A program made the position numbers and the translations under genes. Positions 1 through 7,530 of a stretch of 64,000 bases of DNA are shown in pieces. The DNA is from Nonomuraea sp. PA05 (GTDB lineage: Bacteria > Actinomycetota > Actinomycetes > Streptosporangiales > Streptosporangiaceae), in contig NZ_VSEY01000031.1 of the NCBI RefSeq assembly GCF_008086045.1, forward strand, positions 62,001 through 126,000, given 5' to 3'. The notes beneath the pieces are model-generated. The model was not told the origin of the DNA, made no database searches, and was given only the letters and a program-made list of their open reading frames with translations. Numbering within the stretch: position 1 is the stretch's first letter; every line of letters starts with the position of its first letter.

Positions 1-1154
1 TTGATCTTGGCGTACGCGGGGGGATCGAACTCCTCTCCCTGGCCGCCTCGCACGATCATGTCGCGGGCGTACTCGTACCAGCTCACCAGTTCGGCGTGCT
101 CGCGCTGGATCTCCTTCAGCAGCCGCTCGGCGGGGGCGACGGTGTCAGGGCCCTTCATGGCCTGGACGGCCTGGGCGAACGCCGCGACCTTGCCGCCCAG
201 GTTCCGGCAGGCGGCGATCTTCCCGGTTGCGTCCTGCCTGACCGCCACCAGGTTGTAGGTCTCGCGGACGAGCGCCTCCACCGCGTCGGCGTCCCGGAGG
301 TCCTGGTAGCGCAGCTGCAGGCCCTGCTTGATCGGCGCGTCGTCCGGTAGCGAGCGATCCCGCGGGTAGGCGGGGCGGCCGGAGATCGCCAGGGCCAGTT
401 CGGCGTTCGCCCTGGACTCGGCCCTGCGGACCTGGCTCTCGACGGCGTGGCCGACCTCGTGCAGGATGACCTGCGCGCTCGGCGGGTACACGGCGGAGCC
501 GTCGGCGCCTCCGTAGAAGCCCTTCTCGTCGCCGGTGAACGCCGCGTCCGTCAGGGTGAGCGTGCCCCAGTCTCCCGAGGTCCGTCCCGCCGTGTGCGAG
601 AACCTGCCCTGGGTGTGCGCGCCGTGCTTGTCGGCGCCCAGGTTCGGGACGCGTTCGATGACGACTCCCAGCAGGGCCGGCCGGTCCGCCCCGGGTACGC
701 GGGCCAGCGCGTGGTACAGCTTGAGCACCTGGTCCGGGGTCCAGGTGCCGCCGATGCCCGCGAGCCGGTACTGCGTCCTGATCCGCTCCAGCAGATCCGC
801 GGGTTTCCCGCCCGGGTCATCGCCGCCCATCGGCAGGCCGCGTCCCGCGAGGGTGGCCGTTCCCTGCAGCTTCGGGCCGTACCGCAGGATGATCTGCCCG
901 ACGGCGCCGCCGGGCAGGGGCAGGATGGCGTGAAAGGTCATGTCACGCCTGTCGTCCGCGCAGTACTCGGCCAGGAGCCAGAGCATGGCCCGGGTCTCCT
1001 GCGGCGTCGTGTCGCTCAGGCCCTTGAGCTGGTAGCCGTTGAGCCGGCTCGCCTTGACCTTGGTCTGGACGGCCTGGTCGTCCAGGTCGGCGGGCAGGCG
1101 CACCGGTGGAAGACCGGTGACCTCGTAGTTGATGCGGTTCTGGATGATCTGCAT
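1..1154 (-). CDS. HEVGH-motif zinc metallopeptidase-like protein (3' end beyond window)
   Basis: An open frame runs from an ATG at 1154 off the left edge, so at least 384 residues are visible and the C-terminus is missing. It starts MQIIQNRINYEVTGLPPVRL. The zincin motif HEVGH sits at residues 232-236, and the following glutamate-rich helix suggests a gluzincin-like fold. There is no signal peptide, so the protein is predicted to be cytosolic. The start is supported by AGGGG seven bases upstream, which overlaps the stop codon of the upstream flavoprotein gene. The 10-base gap implies translational coupling and membership in the amidase-oxidase operon. I do not recognise a named family; the substrate is unknown. 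The zinc motif is seen directly, the peptidase activity is inferred. Confidence 0.8.
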   Translation of the reverse strand, partial: MQIIQNRINYEVTGLPPVRLPADLDDQAVQTKVKASRLNGYQLKGLSDTTPQETRAMLWLLAEYCADDRRDMTFHAILPLPGGAVGQIILRYGPKLQGTATLAGRGLPMGGDDPGGKPADLLERIRTQYRLAGIGGTWTPDQVLKLYHALARVPGADRPALLGVVIERVPNLGADKHGAHTQGRFSHTAGRTSGDWGTLTLTDAAFTGDEKGFYGGADGSAVYPPSAQVILHEVGHAVESQVRRAESRANAELALAISGRPAYPRDRSLPDDAPIKQGLQLRYQDLRDADAVEALVRETYNLVAVRQDATGKIAACRNLGGKVAAFAQAVQAMKGPDTVAPAERLLKEIQREHAELVSWYEYARDMIVRGGQGEEFDPPAYAKI

Positions 1155-1164
1155 GGTTCTGCCC

Positions 1165-2976
1165 CTATTTCTTGGCGTCGTGGTTGCGTGGCCTTCTGTG
1201 CAGCTCGGCGGGCTGGAGCGGGGCGAACTCCTCCCACAGGTCGCCCGGGCCCGGGTTGGCCCTGGTGTCGGCGCCGAAGACGAGCTTGGCGATGCCCCAG
1301 GCGGCGTTCAGGCCCGACTGCAGGGCGTGGTTGACCCAGCCGGCCGACCAGGAGATGTCGTCGCCCGCCAGAAACAGGTTGTTGGCCGGCTCCCCGGTGA
1401 CCTTGTTCTTCATGAAGTGGGCGAACAGGTTCCACTGCAGCTCGTACTGGCCGGGCCGGTTGAACTTGCACAGGCCGCGGAAGTTGGGCTCGTTCTCCCA
1501 GGAGATGGTCACCGAGTTGTCCGGCCGGCAGTTCGACCAGATGGCGTGGGAGAGGCTGGGGTGGATCCTGGCCAGCTCACGGTTGTAGAGGGTCACGCGT
1601 TCCGCGAGGTCGGAGGCGCTCACCTTCATCGCGTCCTCGGCCCAGGTGTAGCTGAGCGCGATCGCGGCGGCGTTGCGGCCGGGCGGCACGGGACCGTACT
1701 GGCCGTAGTCGAAGACGTAGGCGGCGCGGGGCAGGCTGTCGGAGAGCGTCACGCCCATCCGGTACTCGTTCGCGCCGTTCTTCCAGAACGGGGCCGGCAT
1801 CAGGGAGAAGGTCTTGGCCGACTGCCAGTAGCTGGTCTTGTGGATGGAGTTCCACAGCTTGTCGCCGAACACGGGGATCTGCCCGGAGGTGGGCGGGAAG
1901 TTGCGCGGCAGCGCGATCTGCGTCTCGACGGCGTGCAACTGCGGCGTCAGCAGGACGGCCTGGAAGGTCTCCGTGCCGCCGCCCTCCAGCGTGAGGTCGA
2001 TCCAGCCCGGCTGCACGCGGCTGCCCTCCATGGCGGTCACCCGGCCCCGCGGCGGGCCGCCGCCGTGCAGGGCGGCCAGGGTGGTGCCCTTGTTCCAGTA
2101 GCGGATGTCGGCCGGGGCGTGTGTCCAGAACCCCTGGGCGAACGCGCTCGAACCCTCCACGAGCAGGAGCTGGTCGGCGTCCATGCCGGTGACGAGCATG
2201 CGCAGCATCTCCAGCCAGGAGATGTCGTAGAAGGAGTCCCAGCCGCCGGTGCCGAAGCCGACCAGCCCGAAGACGCGGATCTGCTCGCGCGTCATGGTGC
2301 CGCTCTCGACGAGGAACTCGTAGAAGCTGGTGCTGTCGTAGCGGCGCACGAGCGGGTTCCACAGCCGCTTGACGGCCGCGGTGTCGCCGCTCTCGATGGC
2401 CTTGACCAGGTCGGTGAAGCCGACCTGCTCAAGCGCCTCGTTCCAGGCCTGGCTGATCTGGGCGAACATGGGGAAGCGCCGCTGGAAGTCGTCGATGTCG
2501 GCGGCGGCGTACTGCTTGCCGTCGATGTCGACCGTGGTCAGGCCGACGGCGTCCTTGGTGAACGGGTCGGGGAACAGCTTGTACGTCAGGCCGAACTGCT
2601 CGGCGTACTGGTGCTGGGTGACGGCCGAGCTGGGGAAGCGCATGCAGCCCATCTCCGCCTTGCCCGGGTCGGCCGGATGCAGGGACAGGGTGTGCATGCG
2701 GCCGCCGATGCGCGGCCGGCCCGAGGCGTCCTTGTCGGCCTCGAAGACGACCGGCCGCAGGCCGATGCGCATGAGCTCGTAGGCGGCGCACAGCCCCGCG
2801 GCGCCGGCGCCGATGACGGCGACGGGCCTGCCCTGCGCGGCCGGGGGCAGCGCGCCGATGAACTTGCGCTGCCCGCTGCCGTCGGGGGCGAGGTACTGGC
2901 CGTAGTCGAAGGGGAAGTCGGGCAGCCGGTCGACCGCCTGAGTGGTGCGGATGGAGCGGGGCCGGGACGGGATCAT
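1165..2976 (-). CDS. Flavin amine oxidase, tryptophan 2-monooxygenase / L-amino-acid oxidase type
   Basis: This 603-residue flavoprotein carries the FAD dinucleotide motif GAGAAG at residues 56-61, the RIGGRM motif at 89-94, and EMGCMRFP at 108-115, which corresponds to the EMGAMRFP signature of tryptophan 2-monooxygenase (IaaM) and phenylalanine oxidase. The C-terminal GDDISWSAGWVNHALQSG closes the FAD site as in that family. Such enzymes oxidatively decarboxylate an aromatic L-amino acid to the acetamide. Its ATG overlaps the stop of the upstream amidase gene (ATGA), and AGGAGG lies within the amidase C-terminal codons, so the two are translationally coupled. The amidase partner makes an indole-3-acetamide pathway the best guess; phenylalanine oxidase or a biosynthetic L-amino-acid oxidase are alternatives. 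Confidence 0.85.
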   Translation of the reverse strand: MIPSRPRSIRTTQAVDRLPDFPFDYGQYLAPDGSGQRKFIGALPPAAQGRPVAVIGAGAAGLCAAYELMRIGLRPVVFEADKDASGRPRIGGRMHTLSLHPADPGKAEMGCMRFPSSAVTQHQYAEQFGLTYKLFPDPFTKDAVGLTTVDIDGKQYAAADIDDFQRRFPMFAQISQAWNEALEQVGFTDLVKAIESGDTAAVKRLWNPLVRRYDSTSFYEFLVESGTMTREQIRVFGLVGFGTGGWDSFYDISWLEMLRMLVTGMDADQLLLVEGSSAFAQGFWTHAPADIRYWNKGTTLAALHGGGPPRGRVTAMEGSRVQPGWIDLTLEGGGTETFQAVLLTPQLHAVETQIALPRNFPPTSGQIPVFGDKLWNSIHKTSYWQSAKTFSLMPAPFWKNGANEYRMGVTLSDSLPRAAYVFDYGQYGPVPPGRNAAAIALSYTWAEDAMKVSASDLAERVTLYNRELARIHPSLSHAIWSNCRPDNSVTISWENEPNFRGLCKFNRPGQYELQWNLFAHFMKNKVTGEPANNLFLAGDDISWSAGWVNHALQSGLNAAWGIAKLVFGADTRANPGPGDLWEEFAPLQPAELHRRPRNHDAKK

Positions 2977-4496
2977 CGAGGACCTCCTGTGGTGGTGATG
3001 GCGGGACAGCCGCCGGACAGCCGCTCGCAGGCGGCGGCGGCGCGGAGCAGGGTGACCTCGTCACCGTGGCGGCCGACCAGCATCAGGCCCACCGGCAGCC
3101 CGCCGGACAGCCCCGCGGGGACGCTGATCGCCGGATGCCCGGTGACGTCGAACGGGCAGGTGTTGGGGATCATCTCGAGCGCGCGGGCGACCTGCTCACG
3201 CGGCGGCGCTCCGGGGGCGGGCAGCCGGGTGGCGGTCATCGGCAGGGTGGGCAGCGCGAGCACGTCCACCTCGGCCAGGGCTGCGTCGTAGGCGGCGGTG
3301 AGCCGGACGGCGAGCTGCCTGGCCATGGCGTAGTGCGCACCGCCACCGGTGTGGATCAGGTGGGCGCCCAGCAGCGTGACCAGCTTGACGGTGGCCGACA
3401 GCCGCCCGGCGTGCTCGCGGCGGCCCCGGTGCAGGGCGGCCGCCAGGCCGGGCTCGCAACCGGCGACGCCGCCGCCGGCCAGGTCGATGAGCTGCGTGGT
3501 GGCGCCCGCGACGACGATGACGGTCCAGACGTGGGGCGCGTCGCGGTGCTCGGGGACGCTGACGTCGCGGACGTCGGCGTCCAGCCGCCGGGCGAGGGCC
3601 CGTACGGTGGCGTCCACGGCGGGGTCGCTGCGTCCCGGCAGGCCGAACCCCTCGGCGAGCAGCCCGACCCGCAGCTCACCGGCATCGCCGTCGAGGGCGA
3701 GGCGGTAGTCGGGCACCGGGGTGCGCGGGTCCTGGCGCGGGTCGCGGCCGTCGGGGCCGGCGATGACCGACAGCAGGTCCGCGACGCCGGCCACGGTGCG
3801 GGCCATGGGGCCGAGGTGGTCGACGCTGGGCTCGATCGGCACCGACCCGGTGCACGGCACGAGGCCGAACGTCGGCTTGAGCCCCACGACGCCGCACCAG
3901 GCGGCCGGGATGCGCACGGATCCGCCCTGGTCGCCGCCGATCGCGAGGTCCACCTCGCCGGCGGCCAGGAGGGCGGCGCTGCCGGATGAGGAGCCGCCGG
4001 CGCTGCGGGTCAGGTCGTGCGGGTTGCGTACGGGGCCGGTCGCGGAGGTGTGGCTGCCGCCGGACAGGCACAGGTCCTCGCAGACCGACGTGCCGGTGAT
4101 CTCGGCGCCTGCGTCGAGCAGCCGGGTGACGACCGTGGCGTCCCGCGCGGGCACGAAGCCCTCCAGCGCGGCCGAGCCGCCCGACATCGGCACGCCGGCC
4201 ACGCACACGTTGTCCTTGACGGCGACCGTGCGCCCGGCCAGCGGGCCCGTGGGGGCGCCCTTGATCGAGGCGCGCCGTTGCCAGGCGCCCAAGGGGTCGT
4301 CGTGCGGGCGGTGGCCCGGGTCGCGGCCGGGGGCGGGCTGCTCGTGGGCGGCCGCCTGGCGTTCGACGGCCGCGTACGACTCGAAGGTCTCGGTGGTCAG
4401 CTCGTGGTAGGCGGCCAGGTCCTCGCCCGTGAGGCCGAAGCCGTAGCGGGCGGAGATGGCGGCGAGGTCGGCAGGAGTGGGGGGCTGAGCGCGCAT
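2973..4496 (-). CDS. Amidase signature family hydrolase (indoleacetamide hydrolase candidate)
   Basis: The 507-residue protein has the complete amidase-signature triad: Lys in TVAVKDN (about residue 94), the cis-Ser region GGSSSGS (167-173) and the nucleophile Ser in GGDQGGSVRIPA (about 193). Such enzymes hydrolyse amides to acid plus ammonia in the cytosol. I chose the ATG at 4496 because AGGAG stands seven bases upstream; an earlier in-frame ATG at 4553 falls inside the promoter and operator described separately. It is the first gene of the amidase-oxidase-metallopeptidase operon. Coupling to an IaaM-like flavoprotein suggests it hydrolyses the acetamide made by that enzyme (IaaH role), which is inference; related amidases include glutamyl-tRNA amidotransferase A and aryl-amide hydrolases. 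Confidence 0.88.
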   Translation of the reverse strand: MRAQPPTPADLAAISARYGFGLTGEDLAAYHELTTETFESYAAVERQAAAHEQPAPGRDPGHRPHDDPLGAWQRRASIKGAPTGPLAGRTVAVKDNVCVAGVPMSGGSAALEGFVPARDATVVTRLLDAGAEITGTSVCEDLCLSGGSHTSATGPVRNPHDLTRSAGGSSSGSAALLAAGEVDLAIGGDQGGSVRIPAAWCGVVGLKPTFGLVPCTGSVPIEPSVDHLGPMARTVAGVADLLSVIAGPDGRDPRQDPRTPVPDYRLALDGDAGELRVGLLAEGFGLPGRSDPAVDATVRALARRLDADVRDVSVPEHRDAPHVWTVIVVAGATTQLIDLAGGGVAGCEPGLAAALHRGRREHAGRLSATVKLVTLLGAHLIHTGGGAHYAMARQLAVRLTAAYDAALAEVDVLALPTLPMTATRLPAPGAPPREQVARALEMIPNTCPFDVTGHPAISVPAGLSGGLPVGLMLVGRHGDEVTLLRAAAACERLSGGCPAITTTGGPR

Positions 4497-4530
4497 ACGG
4501 TGCTCCTGGCGGTCGGTTCGACTGCCGGGG

Positions 4531-4560
4531 ACGCTATGTGGAGCGCTCCACACATGTCAA
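4531..4560 (-). promoter_or_regulatory. Sigma-70-type promoter of the amidase operon
   Basis: On the minus strand TTGACA (4555-4560) and TAGCGT (4531-4536) are separated by 18 bases, matching the -35 and -10 pattern of actinobacterial housekeeping promoters. Transcription would begin near 4524, leaving a leader of about 28 bases before the amidase ATG at 4496. The spacer is almost entirely occupied by a perfect palindrome. Confidence 0.7.
4537..4552. promoter_or_regulatory. Perfect 16-bp palindromic operator in the amidase promoter spacer
   Basis: TGTGGAGCGCTCCACA reads identically on both strands and lies between the -35 and -10 of the amidase operon promoter, so a bound protein should block RNA polymerase. 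The binding factor is unknown; the ArsR protein encoded at 6022-6378 and its SRPBCC-AmiC partner are the nearest candidates. Confidence 0.65.
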
Positions 4561-4579
4561 TGAGTGGCGACATATTGAC

Positions 4580-6040
4580 TTATAAGCGGCGGGATTTGGG
4601 CTCGGCCGTAGCCTCGTGAGCGAACCCGCCCGGAACCGCGCGCACCAGGTGCAGGTCCTGCTCCAGGAGATCGTGCCCGGCCACCCTGATTCGGCCCCTC
4701 GGCCCCTGCAGCGTGCTGCCGGGCAGCGCGCGGCCGATCTCGGCGGGCTCGCCGCCCTTGATCCCGCGGGCCGCGGCCGTGTACAGGTGCACGGCCTCGT
4801 ACACCGACTCGCTGATGCTCGACACCGGCGGGGCCACCGGGCCGTAGCGCTCGCGGTAACGGGCCAGGAAGGCGCGGTTGGCCGCGATGGGCAGCTGCTG
4901 GTAGTAGCCGAAGGCGGTGTAGAGCCCCGTTCCCGCCGCGTCTCCGGCGTGCTCGCGGGTCGCCTCGTCCAGCGCGAGCGAGAGCGTGCGCACCCGCGCG
5001 CGCAGCCCCGCCGCGTGGCAGGCCCGCTCGAAGAGCGCCTCGTCGGCGCCCACGAACGTGGACACGACCAGATCGGCCCGCGACCGCTCGATCTCCTCGA
5101 CCAGCGGCTCGAAGCGGCGGGTGCCGATCGCGGCGTACCGCTCCCCCGCCACCTCGCCGCCGGCCGCGCCGATGATCCGCCGCGCCTGCCGGTTACTGGC
5201 CCTCGGCCACACGTAGTCGTTGCCCGCCAGAAACCAGCGCCGCCCGCCGCTGTCCCGCATCAGGTACGGCACCGCCAGCGACAACTGCCCCGCCGGCCGC
5301 TCCCCGAGCCGCAGCAGCCCGTGCCCGGCGGGCCCGCCCTCGTTCACCGGCGTGTAGATCAGCAGAACGCCGGCCGCGCGGGCGATGGGCTCGATGGCGG
5401 CGAACGTGGCCGAGGTGACGTTCGTGAACACGGCCCGGCAGCCCGCCCTCACCAGCCAGCGCATCCGCGTCGCCCCCACGCGCGCGTCGGTGGCGTCGTC
5501 GGCCACGACCAGCCGCAGCGGGCCGCCGCACACGCCGCCGTCGGCGTTCGCCTCGTCCACGGCCATGCGGGCCAGGTTCTCGCTGGCCGCGGCGAACACG
5601 CTGGCCGAGCCCGACAGGCTGACCAGCAGCCCAACCGGATGCGAGCCAGGCTCGGCGGCCGGGCCCGGCGGCTCGAAGCCGCTTCTGGCCAGCAGCCACG
5701 CGATGCCGCTGTCGTCGATCTCGGCCACGACCCTGACCCTGGTGCCGCTCCCGTCGGGGGTCAAGGTGCAGACCACCCGGCCGCGCCAGGGCGTCTCGTG
5801 AGCCAGCACCATGCGGCTGCCCGGCCGTACGGAGACGATCCTGCCGGTGGCCTCCAGCGTGCCGTCGCCGCCGCAACCGGCCGGCCAGGGGATGCGGAAA
5901 CGCACCACGGCGCCCGGCCGCAGCGCGTCGAAGGCCGCGTCGAACAACCACCCGGCGCCCGCGTCCTGCCCGAAGAGGGCGAACACCTCCCCAGGGGGAG
6001 CGTTGACGCGGGTCTCCTCGTTCAGGAAGATTCCGCCCAC
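4580..6040 (-). CDS. SRPBCC domain fused to AmiC/UrtA-like ligand-binding domain
   Basis: Residues 1 to about 122 look like an SRPBCC (AHSA1/START-type) hydrophobic-pocket domain (VNAPPGEVFALFG, then RMVLAHETPWRG). From about 134 to 486 the protein is a type I periplasmic-binding fold of the AmiC/UrtA family (HPVGLLVSLSGSASVF; later PPVSSISESVYEAVHLY and LQGPRGRIRVAGHD). There is no signal peptide, so the binding domain should be a cytosolic sensor, as AmiC is in the Pseudomonas amidase system. I chose the GTG at 6040, preceded by GAGG; it overlaps the ArsR gene by 19 bases. It sits directly upstream of an amidase operon. I do not know this domain fusion from any characterised protein. The ligand (an amide or aromatic amide) is inferred. 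Confidence 0.8.
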   Translation of the reverse strand: MGGIFLNEETRVNAPPGEVFALFGQDAGAGWLFDAAFDALRPGAVVRFRIPWPAGCGGDGTLEATGRIVSVRPGSRMVLAHETPWRGRVVCTLTPDGSGTRVRVVAEIDDSGIAWLLARSGFEPPGPAAEPGSHPVGLLVSLSGSASVFAAASENLARMAVDEANADGGVCGGPLRLVVADDATDARVGATRMRWLVRAGCRAVFTNVTSATFAAIEPIARAAGVLLIYTPVNEGGPAGHGLLRLGERPAGQLSLAVPYLMRDSGGRRWFLAGNDYVWPRASNRQARRIIGAAGGEVAGERYAAIGTRRFEPLVEEIERSRADLVVSTFVGADEALFERACHAAGLRARVRTLSLALDEATREHAGDAAGTGLYTAFGYYQQLPIAANRAFLARYRERYGPVAPPVSSISESVYEAVHLYTAAARGIKGGEPAEIGRALPGSTLQGPRGRIRVAGHDLLEQDLHLVRAVPGGFAHEATAEPKSRRL

Positions 6041-6378
6041 TTCGCCGCCTCGCTCTGCTCGGGCGGAGCGTGCTGCTCCGCCCTGTCCCTGAGCGCGGCC
6101 AGAGAGCCCTGATACAGGCCCCGCAGGAAATCCACCATGTCCTCGGCGGGTTTCCTGGCGATGGAGTAATGGCGGAAACGGCCGTCGCGGCGCTCGTCCA
6201 CGAGGTTGGCCACGCGCAGCACGCGCAGGTGGCTCGACACCGTGGTACGCCCGACGCTCGTGATGGCCTCGGCGATCTCGGAGGCGGTGCACTCACCTCG
6301 CTCGGACAGCAGACGCAGGATGCGGCGGCGGGTGCCGTCGGCCAGCGCCTCGAACGCGAGATCCTCGGGGTCAGCCAT
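6022..6378 (-). CDS. ArsR-family transcriptional regulator
   Basis: The 118-residue protein is a typical small winged-helix ArsR regulator: LADGTRRRILRLLSERGECTASEIAEAI followed by the recognition helix TTVSSHLRVLRVANLV and the wing DERRDGRFRHYS. It lacks an obvious metal-binding cysteine pair, so it is more like the ArsR proteins that are paired with SRPBCC genes than like metal sensors. The downstream SRPBCC-AmiC gene overlaps its 3' end and the two are surely cotranscribed. It may repress its own promoter and, speculatively, the amidase operon promoter. Confidence 0.88.
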   Translation of the reverse strand: MADPEDLAFEALADGTRRRILRLLSERGECTASEIAEAITSVGRTTVSSHLRVLRVANLVDERRDGRFRHYSIARKPAEDMVDFLRGLYQGSLAALRDRAEQHAPPEQSEAAKWAESS

Positions 6379-6402
6379 CTCGTTCCCGTCGTGACGACGC
6401 TT

Positions 6403-6416
6403 GTCGAATCATCGAC
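6403..6416. promoter_or_regulatory. Short inverted repeat upstream of the ArsR gene
   Basis: GTCGA and TCGAC arms separated by four bases lie 25 to 38 bases upstream of the ArsR start codon, where an autoregulatory operator would be expected. The arms are short, so the call rests mainly on position. Confidence 0.3.
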
Positions 6417-6459
6417 ATGATGGTAGGTCGCCGCCGCGCGGCCCGGCAAGCCGCCCCGC

Positions 6460-7530
6460 TCACGGAAGGAGGACGGGCTTGACGGTGCCGCCGTCGGCGG
6501 AGTCGCGCTCGGCCGCGTCGATGTCGGCGAGCGGGTACGTGCGGATCAGCCGCTCGAACGGGAAACGGCCCTGCTGCCACAGCGCGATCAGCCGCGGGAT
6601 GAACTGCTGGGGCACGGCGTCCCCCTCGAAGATGTAACGGACGCCGCGGCCGGCCAGCGCCAGGGGGCTGAGCGTGAGGTCGCCGCCGCCCGCGCCGACC
6701 AGCCCGCACGTCCCGCCCACCTTCAGGACACTCACGGCCGTCGCCATCACGGCGCTCACCCCAGTGGTGTCGAAGGAGTGCTCCACCTGCCCGACCTGGG
6801 CGGCCACCTCCGGGTCGGCGCCGTCCAGCGCGCGGGTGGCGCCGAGCTCCAGCGCCAGGTCGCGGCGGGAGGCGTGCAGGTCAACGGCGACGATGTCGGA
6901 CGCGCCCGCGACCTTGGCCGCCATCACCGCCGCCAGGCCCACCGCTCCGGCGCCGAACACCGCGACGCCGTCGCCGGGCCGAACGGACAAGGAGTTGAGC
7001 ATGGCGCCCGCGCCCGTCTGCAACCCGCAGCCCAGCGGGCCGAGCAGGCCGAGCGGCAGCGACGGATCCACCACGACCAGGTTCCGCTCGGTGGCCACGG
7101 CATGCGTGGCCAGCGACGACTGGCCGAACCAGCGGGCCGCGACCGGCGCTCCGGTCAGGTCGGTGGCGCCGCTGCTGCCGTCCACGCGCGCGCCGGACAG
7201 GTTGCGGGTCATGAACTCGTCGCAGTACGCCGGCGCGCCCGTCCGGCACTGGGCGCACCAGCCGCACGAGTCGAAGCTCATGACCACGTGATCGCCCGGC
7301 CGGACCCTGCTCGTCCCCGGCCCGACCGCCTCGACCACTCCCGAACCCTCATGCCCGAAGATCATCGGCATCGGGAGCTGCGGGAAGGCGCGGAAGACCA
7401 CGTCGGTGTGGCACAGCCCGGCGCCGGCCACCCGGACCAGGGCCTCGCCGGGCCCTGGATCGTGCAGGTGGACGTCCTCGACGGCGAACGGCTTGGCGGT
7501 GTCGCGCAGGACGGCTGCCTGGATTCTCAC
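6460..7530 (-). CDS. Zinc-dependent alcohol dehydrogenase (MDR family, aryl-alcohol type)
   Basis: The 356-residue protein has the catalytic-zinc ligands Cys40 (GLCHTD) and His60-Glu61 (GHEGSGVV), the four structural-zinc cysteines at 89, 92, 95 and 103, and the nucleotide fold GAGAVGLAAVMAAK. Length and motifs match medium-chain dehydrogenases such as aryl-alcohol dehydrogenase and mycothiol-dependent formaldehyde dehydrogenase relatives. It oxidises an alcohol or reduces an aldehyde with NAD(P). Its start overlaps the VOC gene stop by four bases, so the two are translationally coupled. Substrate cannot be read from sequence; the neighbouring aromatic-type enzymes make an aryl alcohol plausible. 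Confidence 0.88.
   Translation of the reverse strand: MRIQAAVLRDTAKPFAVEDVHLHDPGPGEALVRVAGAGLCHTDVVFRAFPQLPMPMIFGHEGSGVVEAVGPGTSRVRPGDHVVMSFDSCGWCAQCRTGAPAYCDEFMTRNLSGARVDGSSGATDLTGAPVAARWFGQSSLATHAVATERNLVVVDPSLPLGLLGPLGCGLQTGAGAMLNSLSVRPGDGVAVFGAGAVGLAAVMAAKVAGASDIVAVDLHASRRDLALELGATRALDGADPEVAAQVGQVEHSFDTTGVSAVMATAVSVLKVGGTCGLVGAGGGDLTLSPLALAGRGVRYIFEGDAVPQQFIPRLIALWQQGRFPFERLIRTYPLADIDAAERDSADGGTVKPVLLP

Noticed and set aside
4497..4553. Earlier in-frame ATG at 4553 for the amidase
   Set aside because: It lies inside the promoter and operator, has no ribosome-binding site, and the ATG at 4496 has AGGAG at good distance.
6041..6292. N-terminal extension of the SRPBCC-AmiC fusion to 6292
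   Set aside because: It would cover the ArsR gene in another frame with Arg/Gly-rich shadow sequence; the GTG at 6040 starts just before the SRPBCC domain.
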